64,000 nt of DNA from Gnetum montanum (lineage: Eukaryota > Streptophyta > Gnetopsida > Gnetales > Gnetaceae), in the NCBI GenBank assembly GCA_015680685.1, contig MNCI01026399.1, positions 1,316,974 to 1,380,973 on the forward strand. Reading direction: 5' to 3'. A model generated the notes under the pieces. The model searched no databases and was not told the origin of the DNA. It was given only the letters and a program-made list of their open reading frames with translations. Positions 11,150 to 23,961 of the stretch are shown here, piece by piece. Every line of letters begins with the position of its first letter. The stretch's first letter is position 1. The translations under genes and the position numbers were made by a program.

Positions 11150-13356
11150 TTGCAAATAAGTCACACACAATTCACAACAATGTCTCTCTCACAAGACAAT
11201 GTTAATGCAACAAATAGCAAGGAAATTCATTGGAGAACCAATGAAATATATGAAGACAAAGAAGTTTGGAGTACTCAATCTTATGCAAGAGTCTCATACA
11301 TTCATGGACACCCCAACGATACTCAAGAACTTTTGTCATCCAACTTAGACACCTTTAGCGAGGAGGGGACATCCCATAGAATGAGGGGGCCTGTAAGGCC
11401 TAGGACCTTCTCAATGGTTAATAAGAGTTTATTTGGGGATGATTGGGGAACTTACAAAAGTCATGATAAGTCTTCTAGTTCTTTCTCTTTCTCTTCTCCT
11501 TCAATGTCAGGTCGTGACATGGATGATCATCTCTCAAGGGGTTAGCGTAGAAATAAAAATTGAACCCACAAGCAAAGTTAGGAATGCCAACATGAACAAA
11601 GACAACATTGTCCCAACTCACAAACTCATATCCTACTTAGTGATGATGAATCCCTGCTAACCACTAAGAGCCTAATGCATATATAAGAGGCTATTCAAAT
11701 ATCTCACAAGCACTATAAGGAAAGCCATCTACCTAGGCTTGATTTAAACAACTTTCCCAAGTTTTTAGGAGGCTATGATTTAGATCTGCAACATCATTTA
11801 CAAGCCTTCTATGATGCATGTGCATGGAACAACATTGATAATGGGTGGTAAAGACTTAAGCTCTTTCCTATGACACTCGTTGGCCAAGCAAAAATATGGT
11901 ATAGGTCTTTAAAGCCCAAATCAATTCGTCATTGGTTGACAATGGTAGAGCTCTTCAACAAAAGATATCAACCTTGTGCAAGAGTGTAAGCCTTGAGGAG
12001 ATAAATCCAAGAGTGGAAACAAGGGTAACATGAACCCTTAGACATGGCCTTAGAAAGATATTACTCACTATTAAACAACTTCCTAGGCCATGGGTTCTCC
12101 AAGGAAAGGCCAATGTATCACATCATGGATGGTCTCTGTAATGAAACAAGGGAGACCCTAGGAATGTATGCCCCAGGTCAACTATATGAACTACAAACCA
12201 AGAAATTCCAAGAGCTTATTAAGTGGGTAGCAAAAGAAGAAGGAGAACTAGCCAAATGGGAAAATGTTGAAAGATCTCAATATGATCAAAATATTAAAAT
12301 AACAAAGGTTCATGAAGAGGAGAAATCAACTCACCTTAAGGAGGCAGAATCATCTCCATCTTTGCCAATATTAAAATTACTAGATGAGATTGAGGTAAAG
12401 ATCAGTAAGATGATGGAATGGGTACAAGAAAAATGTGGGGAATATGCAAACATTATTAGAGGTAGAACCATGTAAGATCACTTTGACAACTAAAACAAGC
12501 AGAGAATGCCAAATTTAGAAATAGGACAGAACACCATTCATCAATTGGAAAGAAGGGTTGAAGAAAATAAGGATAGGAACTCAACTGTAAATCATAAGTA
12601 TCAATGTGATGTTTTTTTGTACAATCACCTTGAAAGATAATGCCCATTCTTGTCATATTTACATGAGCATTGGGGAGGAATGCTACATCCAGATTTTGTA
12701 TAGAAGTACTGTGTCCAACCACCGTGGAAAAACCCCCAATCATGGGGGAGGTCACCGTCAAATGGGGCACACCCTTGGTACCATCCAAAACCAAGTGCTT
12801 ATTATGTTCAACACCCTATTTCTCCAACTAGGTCAACATCCTCTACTTCACCTCATTGTTATCATTCTCCTAAGTATTGTCAACCCATGTCCTCTCCCAT
12901 GGGGTCACCACCTTATGTTTCTTACACTTCTCCATGTCCTCTCCCATGGGGTCACCACCTTATGTTTCTTACACTTCTCCATGTCCTCTCCCATGGGGTC
13001 ACCACCTTATGTTTCTTACACTTCTCCATGTCCTCTCCCATGGGGTCACCACCTTATGTTTCTTACACTTCTCCTTGCCCTTAATATTCTGATCCTTTAC
13101 CTCCTTCTACATCGCCACCAGTTGTGCCAGAAGGTTTTGCACCATAGCACCAACCCATGAACATTACTTGTGTCGCTACTGTTAACAATAGTGGAAGTTC
13201 TTTAGAACATTGAAATTGTCTTTTCATTAGGCATTGCCATAGAAAGAGATAACATAGTTTTGAAACCACTGCATCTTCTAACTCAGCACAAGCCCAGAAC
13301 TGTGATGCATCTTCCTCCTTGAACTCAATGTCTCCTATTACCTTGGTCATCAATTA
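11150..13356 (+). pseudogene. Broken gag of a Ty3/gypsy retrotransposon
   Basis: A plus-strand frame with stops and shifts encodes an Athila/Tat-style Gag. The core reads as a LDLNNFPKFLGGYD-like capsid start near 11,740, then an 'AKIWYRSLKP' segment and a FNKRYQ word near 11,950; the intact stretch 12,044-12,475 carries the C-terminal half of the retrotransposon gag domain followed by a charged helical region. Several stops at 11,985-12,030 fall at positions where Q is expected (CAA to TAA). The tail from 12,700 is Pro/Ser rich and contains the 4 x 47-bp repeat. No CCHC knuckle is clear and no pol follows, so the element is gag-only or truncated. The start could also be the Met at 11,180. 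Confidence 0.75.
12887..13074. repeat. Four identical 47-bp tandem units in the gag tail
   Basis: Units start at 12,887, 12,934, 12,981 and 13,028, each beginning 'atgtcctctcccatgggg'. All four look identical. Because 47 is not a multiple of three, each unit shifts the frame, so all three frames stay open across the array and generate overlapping spurious ORFs. Confidence 0.92.
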
Positions 13357-13689
13357 ACGCTCTGACAACCATGCAACCCAATGGAAATAACCACGTAGGG
13401 AGACATATCGATCCTTGCATACCATCTTATGGTCATGGGTGCCATAGTGGGTTAGCTCCTTATCACATGTCCACATCTTCTAATTTGCCCCAATATGCCT
13501 ACTTTAATCAAGTGTGTGAACCCCAACTTGGATACATTCCTGCCACGACATCAAAAGACACCTAGTGGTTTGGATATGATTGGACCCCAATGTTTCCAAC
13601 ATGCATGGATCCAAATTTTTCATTTATTAATTCTAGCCATGTTGAAAGGTTTAGTCATGGGGGATACCCCTCATTCTACTAAGTAGGAT

Positions 13690-14090
13690 TAATAAATGTT
13701 TTTCCTTTTCTTTGGTTTTACAATTTTTTATTTTCCAATTTTTATTCTCTGATTTTTCATCTTTCAATTTTTCATTTTAGCTTTTTGAGGGTAATCTCAT
13801 TGGTTAATAAAATACTCATGTGACTCGTTAGTTGAGGTGTGTTCTATGCTATTAAGTCATGGGTGACTAATTTTTTGGACAGTAAGCCCACAACATCCAC
13901 CCACCCATTCTATTAATAAGAGGTTCTACTTTGGGTACGATGATATTCTTGTCATCATTAAGCCTTAAAGTAACTTTGTACTCGTTATGCCCAGAGCAAA
14001 GAATGATGCACTAAGAGGGAATAGCTAGGGTGTGACATCAAGGGGACTTGTGGATTCTCTTTGGTGACATCTATTTATGCTATCATGTAG
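13690..14090. other. Non-coding stretch after gag
   Basis: T-rich, with repeated 'caatttttcatttt' words at 13,725-13,785, then unremarkable AT-rich sequence. No protease or RT motif is seen, although pol would be expected here in a complete element. Confidence 0.5.
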
Positions 14091-14094
14091 CTTG

Positions 14095-14790
14095 GTTGTA
14101 CTAAAATCCTTGTAGATCTAATGAAAAATGGAAGTAAGAGTAATAAAGGAACTCAATAAAGAAACTCAATGCTATTCTAGAGGGTCCCACTAGAAAGACA
14201 TGCACCCATGCCTAAAGGTTGGTGGCTTCTTTGAATCAATGTTGGAAATGACAAAGTGCCAAAGTGGCTAGGAAAAGAAAAAGAAAGAAGAAAAATAACA
14301 AAGAAAAGATCAAGAAGAATTTGCTGTAGAGAGATTACAAATCACTCCTCCCTTGTAAAAAACACTAAGTGATTGTACGCCTTGCTGTCATGATGCTCTT
14401 ATGGTTATCTATCATTGGATGAAACGATGAGATGTCATTGGTCAAAGATATGGACTTAGTCTAGATTTTGGAGTGAGAGGCTAATGATACATTAATCATG
14501 CCCCACAAGCAAGATTCATTGTGCCCAGGGTAAGTGACCTCATGTCCCAATTTTGACAATCCCTTCTATGATTCGTTTCACCCCACTGTCCAAGTATTTC
14601 TCACTTGTGTCTTGTGTGGCATAGAATTTATACCTCATCACGGTGGTATTTAACATGTGTGTGTTTTGTTGCATTAGTGTGGATTGCATTTAACCCTTCT
14701 AGTGCCTACAGACATTTTAAGGTGTGGTTACGCAAGGTCATGATAGGTTGGAACCTACTTTGGGGAGGACCCATTTGCATAACTTTTGTA
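14095..14790 (-). repeat. Inverted copy of the U3 segment at 9,430-10,100
   Basis: The reverse complement follows 9,430-10,100 in order: 'gggtcctccccaaagtagg', 'aaccacacct', the 'aagggaggag' word, 'aagccaccaacctttaggc' and 'catttttcattagatctac'. It is diverged but collinear over about 670-700 bp. The two copies face each other around the gag pseudogene. Confidence 0.75.
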
Positions 14791-15059
14791 ATTTGCACTT
14801 ATTGCACACCACCACATCATCTTATACCCTCCAAGTACTGCACTACAAAATTTATTCTTTCCTTTATCATCATTTCAACCTAAATGTTCCTTTGCACCAC
14901 TACATGTCCTTTTTCTGCACCCTCTTCAAGAAATTCATTATATAATTCCACTTCATTACACTTTTTGTGCCTTGATGTCTATTTAACATTACCCTAGGCC
15001 TTCCAAATCTACCTTAAATCCTTCCTTTTTGGCCATGGAAATTTAAAAATATATTAATT

Positions 15060-15240
15060 TTTCCAAGTACCCTATTTTGGAAGGGACATGATATCGAGTA
15101 CCCAATATCAGGTCTGATGTGATATCGGGTCTGCACTAATGCATACATGATATCGCATCCATAAAACCTATATATACAGAGACCCCCTGGCATCAACATC
15201 ATTTTCAACTGTTCACATGAGGGGAGTTGTTGCAATTTTC
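15060..15240 (+). promoter_or_regulatory. LTR-type promoter with GATATC words and TATA box
   Basis: Several 'tgatatcg' words at 15,090-15,160 precede 'cctatatatacag' at about 15,168. This resembles the U3/TATA arrangement at 10,100-10,215, so it is probably the remnant of a related LTR on the plus strand. No second boundary could be set. Confidence 0.5.
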
Positions 15241-15690
15241 TTCCACAAATTTTTAGGCTTGCGTATCTATCATTTAAACATCAATATCTTGCTCATGAAC
15301 ACTCTGATTCTTCTTTCGATCAAACCTACTTAAACCTAGAGTGTTTAACTAAGTCATGGGGGAAGGGTACATTTCAAGTTACGCATAGTTTTTTCAAAAT
15401 TCACTGTTGTCCGAACAATATCATAGGGGTAAGTGATCTTAAAAAATGATAAGAAATTATGCCAAACCAATTTTATTCCTTCACCCAAACCATGGAAATT
15501 ATTTTTGGAGTCACCTGGTCAAATTGGGCCTAACATTGGGGTATTTTCTTAAAAATTCCTAACTCTAAATCATACTAAGCAAGAATTGAATTCATTAAAG
15601 GAAATGAGTAAGGTATAAATCAAATTTTGTTAAATGACCTCACTAATAGTTTATCTTGGTGTGATTAGAGATGACCCTTAAATGAGGACA
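15240..15690. other. Non-coding interval downstream of the LTR remnant
   Basis: AT-rich sequence between the LTR-like promoter and the accessory pseudogene. No primer-binding site or gag similarity is convincing. Confidence 0.4.
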
Positions 15691-18270
15691 ATAGGGAGGA
15701 CCCTCTCAGGGTGCATCCAAATGGCCAAGGAGAGGCAAGGGCCAAGGACCCGCTATGGAACATGCAGAGTAAGAGGCAGAATCATTCAACATCTATAAAA
15801 AGTTCCCTATTACTGCACAATTTGGGCATGCAGAAGGTGGAGAAGGTATGGCACTTGAATAGGGACAACATCTCACGTTATCTTCAAAATGCATTCAGGT
15901 GATTCAGGAAAGGTCCACCTCAGCTGTAGTGATCGTGGAACTCAATTTTGTATATTTTACCAAATTTTCCTTTGAGTCGGTTAAAGATCAACTCAAAGGA
16001 TCTCCATTGTGGCTTTTTCTCTCAAAGAGTGACAAGTGGTATTTGGGGGAGACGTACCAATTTTTGCATAATAAGGAAGAAGGCACCACTATTGATATTG
16101 GTGGGATTTCAGTCAATTTCTCTACTAAGGCCATTTCAGAAGTTTTGAATCTTTTGAATACAGGGCCCAAGGTTGCTCACCTATCCACTCGCTTTGATGC
16201 TGATGCACAAACAATATGACTAAAAAGGGAATACGATAAGGAAGATAAAACATATGGGGAACTCACCCTTGAAGAGAGAATCTATTTCAAAATTGGCACC
16301 TATCACCTTTTCCCAACAAAAGGATTAAACAGAATTTCCACCTATGTAGCTAAAGGAAGTGCAATCCTGATGGGCAAGGTTGATGCCAACCTACCCCATC
16401 TATATTTCATAGAAATATTAAGGTGATTTGAAGAACGTAAGATAGGGAAGTTTGCATTACTTTCCCCCTATCTAATCAAGAAGCTATGCTGGCATGCTGG
16501 AATTCTAGGGTACACTAACGACATCCCCAGAAAAGCTCAAAATGGCTCATACGCTAAATTACTAAAGCCACCAGCACTAAGGAAAGATGCTGGTAAGACA
16601 TTGGAGCTTGAGTAAGAGCAGACGGTTGGGCCCATTGCACCTCAAATGACTGGGCCTAATGAACTTCTAGACATGAAGCCCAGTCAACAACAAGAAGTAG
16701 GGCCCAACATGCAACCATAGGTCAACAAGACTAACCACCATCGTCACTGCAAGATTATCAATAGTCGATGAGCCATCTCAGAGCCATTGTAGAAACAATC
16801 AATTGGGGAAGCCATGATGAGGCTAACCTCTTCAAAGTCATTAATGATGTTTTATAACCCATGGTCTTAATTGATCACGCACGAGGCAAGGTTTCTATAC
16901 AAATAGGAGGAGGGGAATCACATTAGTCACAAAAGATCTATGGAAATGCTACATCTTTTCAAGTGTAATTAGAAACTAGTGAAGGTCCACAGTAGTGATT
17001 ATGCAACACTAGGATGTAGCTGGAGTAGTAGAAATGGTCATGGACCATATTAAAAAATCATTCAATGTCCATATTGTGCCACCGGTGGATCTCATAGGAG
17101 CACGCAATACTTGAGTCTTAGCTGGTCCCTTGAGAATTCTTGTGGATCATGAGGATGTTTTGGATCGATTGTTACAAATAGGAGAAGTGATGATGTCCTT
17201 ATTTAACATCCCTCAAGATGTGACATCAACATAATTAGACCTCATTTCCAAAAAAGAAAAGCTGGTCATGGTAGAGGTTAAGGATGAACATGCTAAGGAC
17301 GAGTTGAGAAGACTCTAAGAGAAGTTCATTGCCCTGAAAGCTGCACAGCAGGATTCATCCTAACTTATCCTAGTTGACCAGCTAGAGTTATTTTAGACAT
17401 AGTATCTGAATAAATTTGTAGAAGAGAATAAAAGGATGGCAAGGAAAAAAGAGAAGGCTAATTGGGATGATTTAAAGGCACAAGCCCAAATGTATGCACA
17501 TGCCAAAGCACTCAAGGCCTTATAAGAAGAAAATAAACACATTGCTACTGAAAATCTCCAGTTGACCATAATAGAAAAATAGAAGAATGTTCTCAAGGAT
17601 AATTTTTATCAAATCAAGGGTCAAATAGGACATGAATCGCTTAGCTAGAGAAAACAGGACCCTCTCAATGGAGGAGGTACATGTAATCTGTCAGAAGATG
17701 GCCATTGAAATAAGCACATGGTAGAATGAAGCTAAGTGACATGAAAAGTTAAAGGAACATTTTCAAGACCAAGTGGGGATGTACAAGTAGATCATTGAAA
17801 AATAAATCCATATGATCAAGATCTATATCAACACTATCAATGCTCAAAATGCTAACTGGAGAGCCATACTAGATACTTACGCCTTCGTCCACCAAGTAGA
17901 ACTAAAGCGCCAGGACCAACAGATCTAGGATCTCACTAAGTACATGGAGTTGGAAAACCTGCGATATGCCAACTTAGCCATGTTGATAGCAGGATGCTTG
18001 AGGATAGAATTGGAGAAGTAGGTTGTAAATACCTACACCAAGTATAAAGCAGAATTCACTAAACACAAAAAGACACTACAAAAATTAGAGATAGCAAATT
18101 CTGAGTTAGAGATGGTCAAAGATAGCTACCAAGGGAAAAAATATGTCACGGTAGGTTTGGCTTGATGGCTCATGGATTACCAAGAATGTAGGGATAAACC
18201 TAGAGCCTACAAGGAGAAATGACAATTTTTTGCCGCTTGGTATGTCAAAACTAGTCAGATGTTGCCACAA
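15690..18270 (+). pseudogene. Retroelement accessory protein, decayed, with long coiled coil
   Basis: One main frame interrupted by stops runs from about 15,700. The best stretch (15,899-16,219) contains a 'WYLGETYQFLH' segment, then 'IDIGGISVNFSTKAISEVLN'. This matches, as I remember it, the layout of the putative plant transposon protein family (PF20167-like): a W-rich strand, a G-G turn, then an 'A-I-x-x-V-L' helix. The frame continues with 'RIYFKIGTYHLFPTKGLNR' near 16,275. From about 17,280 to 18,230 the frame is rich in K, E, Q and L heptads, a probable coiled coil. It then abuts an integrase tail. Function is unknown. Many stops are TAG or TAA at likely Q codons. Confidence 0.55.
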
Positions 18271-18275
18271 CTACC

Positions 18276-18480
18276 ATGTCCATGAGAGGTATTAACTTAT
18301 CCAATATGAAAGCCAAGAAGATGGGGCCTCTTAGAATTAAGATCAATATTAATGATAATGCTTTTGATATTGACTTAATCATGTTGATATGTATTTTGTG
18401 TTTAATTTTTTGGATCTTGTGCATTATCATGGACCAGTTAATGGGAAAACCATATAGGATAACACTAATGCGTGGATATT
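18276..18480 (+). pseudogene. Chromovirus-like integrase C-terminal fragment
   Basis: The translated 'KAKKMGPLRIKININDNAFD' segment matches the minus-strand integrase tail at 31,093-31,338 ('KAKKMEPFKIRSKINDNYFE'), the GPF/Y-type region before the chromodomain. Later words such as 'LDLVHYHGP' also match in a shifted frame. Everything upstream of this module is missing; the accessory pseudogene joins directly, which points to a deletion or recombination. Confidence 0.7.
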
Positions 18481-18489
18481 CCTAGACTA

Positions 18490-20480
18490 GTTGAGTGGGG
18501 AATCTCTTCTACCCTTACTTCCTTGTTTACATGAATTTACTTTTTGAAGTATGGAAGAGCTAGTGTAGGGACACCTCCTTTGATTTCCTTGTTCTCTTCC
18601 CTACATGTGATTTTTGTAGGTTTTAACCTTTCTGGAGATGCCTTGTCTAAGAGTTGGAACTTCATAGGAGACAACCTGTACAAATGAGAAAACATCCAAA
18701 ATTGATCATTTCACTGTGGGAAATAGTCAAGAGAAGATTAAAAAAGATGGAAACAACTGAATCTTCTCAAGTTGAGTTGGGAAAAGATTTCTAGGTGTCT
18801 TATCTTCTCTTTGTCAATAAATATTGGCGTAATTCATCATGAGATGCTATGAGGAGAGATGAGAGCTCATAAGGGATGTGTTAAAGTGTAGAAGAGTGTG
18901 AGAAAGCACACTAAGTGAGTGCATGAGAAGTTGTAGCTCTGTGGACAAATTGTGGTGTATTAGCCTATGTGTTCTTATGTCTTGCTTGTGTGTTGAGATC
19001 TCCATCTTTAGTTGAGGAAGAGATTTTTTATTCGGTTGTGTCTAACATTGATAACAATCATTGTGTGGTTGTAGAGCCTCATTCTCTATAACATATTTTG
19101 ATTATTATATGTTTTGGATGTGTTTGTGGGTTTTAAAATCCTATTATAATTTTCTTTGTAATAATTAAATATAGCTAGTTTTCTTATTTTCTAGCATATT
19201 GATTTGTCCTTCAAAATATCTAGATTTAGTGGATTGAAGATTATTTTTCATTAGAGTGAACCTACTCCACAAGTCTTCATGTAGAGTCTTTAACTTACAT
19301 GAATATGAAAATTCATCTCTCATTGCATGACATACATAAGTTTATCAGAATCATGAACATCTTCTAACTAGAATGTCCAAGCATGGGAAGCACATGCACC
19401 TTGGTATAATTACATTGATAAGACCCATCAAGTGATCATAAGGATCCTCAATGACACACCCTTTTCTTACTAGTGACCAAGTACATTTCTAGGATCCTAG
19501 AACTTAAACATTAAGGTGTGGATCATCACTTGCCCATTGCTATAGTAGCATTAGCTTCAATAGCTCAAAGAGTGAGTCCTAGTTGTGGATCAAAAACTTA
19601 GAAGGTGGGTTGAATAAGTTTCTCAAATTAAAAATGCACCAGCCATAAAAACACACAAATTTTATGTGGTTTCCCAACTTGGATAGTCCACACTCAAAGG
19701 GTAGATTCCTTGTATACCTCTAGACATTTTTTCTTATAAAGTGGTTTGAAGGGCATGACATCCTATATAAGCTCTGAGCTCCACACTAAAGTATTTTATT
19801 GCTATGAAACCACTTAACCTTGCAAGGTTCCAACAAGCTTAGAATGTGGTTTCAAGGATCCCATAACCTTTACAAAATATGGCTTTGCTCTAGAGTGTTT
19901 TTGACATTGCAAATCCACTCAATCCTATAGGATCCCAAAAAGCATAATATGGATGCCTTATGATAATAAGCACACCAACCCCATAGGGCTATACGAAAAA
20001 GAGAAAGACACAAGAAAAGAATGTAACTAAATTTACAAGTCCTTGCACTTTGAAGCTTAGTACAACATACAACAAATCAAATGATGTTACAATAATGAAC
20101 AAGAATACAATAGAATGGAATAGATAATGATTGATATTTTGTGAATAATAGTTGCACAATTTTTAAGATTTTGGTATCTTCTTATAGCCTCAAAGTTCTT
20201 GAAAACTCCTCAAAATTCATGCAATGGCTACCAAACGACTAGTGTAGATGTCTCCTTCGAGGTTGGGATGTCTACCTAAGATTGGCCTTAATTTAGGAGA
20301 GATGTCTCACTAGAAAATGAAATGTCTTCTGTAGGATGTCTACTCTTGGATGTAGATGTCTACTATTTTTAGGAGATGTCTCCTCAACTTTTGAGCTCTA
20401 TCTTTTAAGGCTTTCTTCTATCACTTGGCCTTCTTGTGAGTCCTTGGAGCATCTTCATTCAATTTGTAGCCTTTGTTTTC
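18490..20480 (+). repeat. 3' region and probable LTR of the plus-strand chromovirus
   Basis: Follows the integrase tail on the plus strand. The part 19,040-19,270 is the reverse complement of sequence on both sides of the LINE (23,690-23,802 and 30,030-30,110): 'gtagagcctcattctctat', 'ttgtgggttttaaaatcc' and 'ctagaaaataagaaaa' (in complement) all match in order. The repeat at 19,595-19,830 also occurs at 8,085-8,330. The left and right ends are not fixed. Confidence 0.6.
20235..20395. repeat. Array of GATGTCTCC/GACATCTCC-type words
   Basis: Seven or so short words of the form 'agatgtctcc' or 'ggatgtctac' in 160 bp. The same family appears at 30,590-30,795 in the opposite chromovirus copy. 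'gagatgtctc' is nearly its own reverse complement, so pairs of such words can form hairpins. Confidence 0.65.
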
Positions 20481-20499
20481 ATCCATGCTTGTCCATGAT

Positions 20500-22980
20500 C
20501 TCATCTAGCTGACGTGGTCTTTATTTTAACATCTGATTGTAGATATTATTTCCTTGAGTTCTCAAGTCTTGTTGTGGAGTTCTTCTCCATGTACTACAAA
20601 CACATTATCCATAACAAACATTCTATATTCTCCATTTTCCTTAAGGTTTTGAGATATCAAAAGGTCAACAATAGCTACCTACTAAATTTGATTCTAATTC
20701 ACTAATGATGGATAGAGAAAAACTAGATGGATGAAGTCATTGTGTGAACATTCCATTGATTCAAGCTCCACTTTGGACTCATTTAGCACTCTTGCATCAT
20801 TATTATATCTATAACTCAATCATCCATTATTGGCTTATTGGATGAGAATTCGTAAATAACATTAATTGGTTATCTCACTCACACAAGCATACTTAATTGA
20901 TGAGTAGCATGTATCCTCTATGCTCAACCATACAAATCCCAAGTGTGCACTAGTGATGAACTACATGTATTAGAACTTGCTAAAAGTGATAGGGATCATA
21001 CCCATTTCCAAGCTAAGAAAACTATTATCAACATGTTCCCTATCTAAGAATTGCATCATCTTTACTCTTTTATTATCGTGTTTTTAGTTTATTTCCTAGC
21101 TTTATATTAATGAGCTACATTTTTTCATTTTATTTACTTTATACTATTTTATCTTATGTTATTTATGCTCTTTAATTTATGCCTTTGTCAGTAGCTTTAA
21201 CATTTTAAACATTATTATTATCTAGTACTTCATTTCATCTCATTTTACACCTTAGCTATTGAAATTGAAAACTATAAAAATATAAAACTAAAAATTCCTT
21301 TAGAACATAGAAAACTAAAAAAACAAAAAAATCCATTAAACACCCATTTATCATTTTAGCAAAATTCCCTATACCATGGTTCCTTGTACCATAGTTCTTA
21401 ATTTTTAAAACATTCATACAAACACATATAAAAGATAAATACATTCATCTAGCAAAGATGCCCAGACCAAAAGCATAGCCAACATCCTATTACTACTCAT
21501 TATTTATCCCTTCTCCCACAACTACCACCTCTTCAGTTCCTGTGATCTCCATCTCTTCTTTCTCTTTCTTTACATCATTGACTCATCATTATTTCCTAAT
21601 ATCTATGAGAAATTAATTTCTTAATAAATCCTAAACCTAACCATCATCATTCTACTTATCCTCAGGTCATTATTAGCCTAATCACCATCATTCTAAGTCC
21701 TCTGTCTATGCTCATATGGGGGCATTCTAGGTAGGATCATCTATCATTATGTAATAGTCATGATTCACTTCATCTCAAGGATGGTTCCTTTATCATTGTC
21801 AAAAACCTTGGCAATGGAGTGTATTATTTTGTGGACTCAAATGAGAATTCATATCTAAATCTAGTCAATTTGGCCTACATCAAGTGGGGCTACACATGAT
21901 GCCCTAGAAAAAGGTAAAACATCATCAAGTTTTCTCTAACTTCTATCTCTTACTTCATTTATGTTTTATTGCATTATTTTTCATTTTCTTCCTACCTTAT
22001 CTTTCATCCCCCTCTCTCTTCTTTTCTATATTTTCTACTATCATTCTTCTACATCTCTCCCATTACAATTTTCTTTACATTTTCCAATCTTTACTTGTCT
22101 CATTCTATTGATATTTCTTTCCATTAACATGCTATGATGAGGATATTTATAAGTGATTTGTCTCATGTATGGAGCCATGAGTGTTCTATCATTTTTACTC
22201 TATGTGAGGATGCATTGAGTTTGAGTAAGTTAGGAAGATAATTTATTAATTATCAAGCATCAATATCATTAAAGTATGGGTTTAGTCATGTCCCATTTTT
22301 ATGACATAATAGATAAACATGGTGTATAGGTTATGTCCCTCATTTCTTTTCATAATTTCTTAATTTTTTAATTTCACAACTTTATATTTCATCTCTTTAT
22401 TCTCATGTTACTCCAATCTTTCTCTAACTCCCCTTTTCTATTTCATTCTCTTCCTTTAATTAGCACATTAGCGAGGATCAAGAGATTCTATTTTATTTCT
22501 AGTGATGGTGTATTAAGAGTTTGAGTAGGAAAAGATCTAAAACATCATTAATGGTACTCCTTTGGTCATATTATGTGTAGAATCTAGTCATACTCTCATT
22601 TTTCAACATAGCACTATTCTTATGACTAGTGTATTAGTAACATTCTAATAATCTCCCCTTGTCCTATCTCTTTCCTCCCACTTTTCTTTTTATAGATTCA
22701 TCATCAATCATCATCCATATTCTTCTTCATGGATCCTCCATTGATACCTCAATAGCATCCATCAAGAGGATGCAATGTTGTACCCACTTTTTCAACTTGC
22801 AAGTGACCAAGTCAAGTGTGGTTTTGACATTACTACATCCATTTGGGCTATAAAAATGTCTGAAATTCATCATCATAAGTCATGTTCCATGCTCTCACAT
22901 GTCCTCAAAAGAAGTCTTAGATCATGATTCAACAAATGAACATCAATTTTATCAACTTCTTGTAAAATTAGGAACACAAA
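20500..22980. other. AT-rich region with no recognisable gene
   Basis: T/C-rich on the plus strand. No TE protein motif was found on either strand. The segment 21,655-21,900 contains words resembling the surroundings of a gypsy primer-binding site ('accttggcaatgg') but no LTR end could be matched. Short frames at 22,659-22,853 and 22,873-23,076 do not look like proteins. Confidence 0.45.
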
Positions 22981-22989
22981 AATTCTAAG

Positions 22990-23600
22990 TGTCACGTAGG
23001 TGAAAACACAATCTTCAATGTAGTCTATCTTAGACAAATTTTTAACATGTATTCTAGAGTTATCTTTTGACTTCAAATTTACCTCTATAAAGCCTCCAAT
23101 GAATAACTTACATTAATTCTAAGATGAAAGACATCAATTTTGGTAAATTTCAGCAAGCTCTAAAAGACATGAGGTAGAAAATTTCTCTAAGTTTGACCAG
23201 GTGGTGCTAATGCCATCAGTAGTGTCATATAACTTAGTCAATTTTTGACATGTATTTCAAAATTTTCTTTTAGTTGCAGTTTTGACATCTTTGAACCCAT
23301 AGAAATAAGTTTACATTAGCTCTTAGGTGACAAGTATTAACTTTGGCAATTTTAACAAGCTTTGAAAGATATGGAATGACATGTGAAATTTAGAAAATTT
23401 TTGTAAGTGGTGGATATGTGATACTAATGCAACGTCAGTGTGATCATGTTAGCATCACCTACCTTAGTTAAATTTGCATCAACACATGAAACATATAAAA
23501 TTTTTCTGAGGATGACCAAGTGACACTAATGTTATGTTAGTGTTACTACATTAGCATCATCTACCTTAGATAAATTTTCATCTACCTCATTAATCTACAC
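22990..23600. repeat. Degenerate tandem repeat with palindromes, unit about 210-230 bp
   Basis: The anchor 'tcttagacaaatttttaaca' near 23,025 recurs as 'cttagtcaatttttgacatg' near 23,235, 'accttagttaaatttgcatc' near 23,460 and 'accttagataaattttcatc' near 23,570. Between anchors lie near-palindromes; the best, about 23,512-23,545, has arms AGTGACACTAA and TTAGTGTTACT matching at 10 of 11. The last unit is shortened. It lies left of the LINE, in or next to the chromovirus LTR. Confidence 0.65.
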
Positions 23601-23639
23601 TTCAACTTTTAATTTCTAAAAACACACTTCAATTAACTA

Positions 23640-23802
23640 CACTTGACTTCAAGGTCAAATTTGAAAATCCTAACCTTATAAATATTGGATTCTTGAGTAG
23701 GTTTACTGCAATATTAAGTCACCTTCAAATACTAAATCTATATATTATGAACATACAATTAATTTTTACTAGAAAATAAGAAAATGATCTATCTTCAATT
23801 AG
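23640..23802 (-). repeat. Chromovirus LTR, part left of the LINE
   Basis: Contains 'gagtaggtttactg' and 'ctagaaaataagaaaatg', which match the reverse complement of 19,160-19,270. The match resumes on the far side of the LINE at 30,030, so the LTR was split by the LINE insertion. Confidence 0.7.
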
Positions 23803-23960
23803 CAGCAGCAACGGTGGCAGCAGCAACGGCACCGGCAGCAACAACGACGGCCACGACCGCGACAGCACCGACAGCAACGGCTACGACAGCCGCGACGGCC
23901 ACGACTATGGCAGCTGCAGGCACGGTGGTGCCTACGGTGGCCGCAACCGCGGCTGCGACG
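23803..23960 (+). repeat. Trinucleotide-rich LINE 5' leader
   Basis: Repeated gca/acg/acc triplets ('gcagcaacggcaccggc' style) give alanine/threonine-rich or valine-rich open frames on both strands. These frames are by-products of the triplet repeat. The tract may be part of the 5' UTR and internal promoter of the LINE. Confidence 0.6.
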
Positions 23961-23961
23961 G

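Noticed and set aside
12606-13160. 184-residue frame and shorter overlapping frames with repeated peptides
   Set aside because: All are produced by the 47-bp repeat, which keeps three frames open. The gag tail is only one of these frames.
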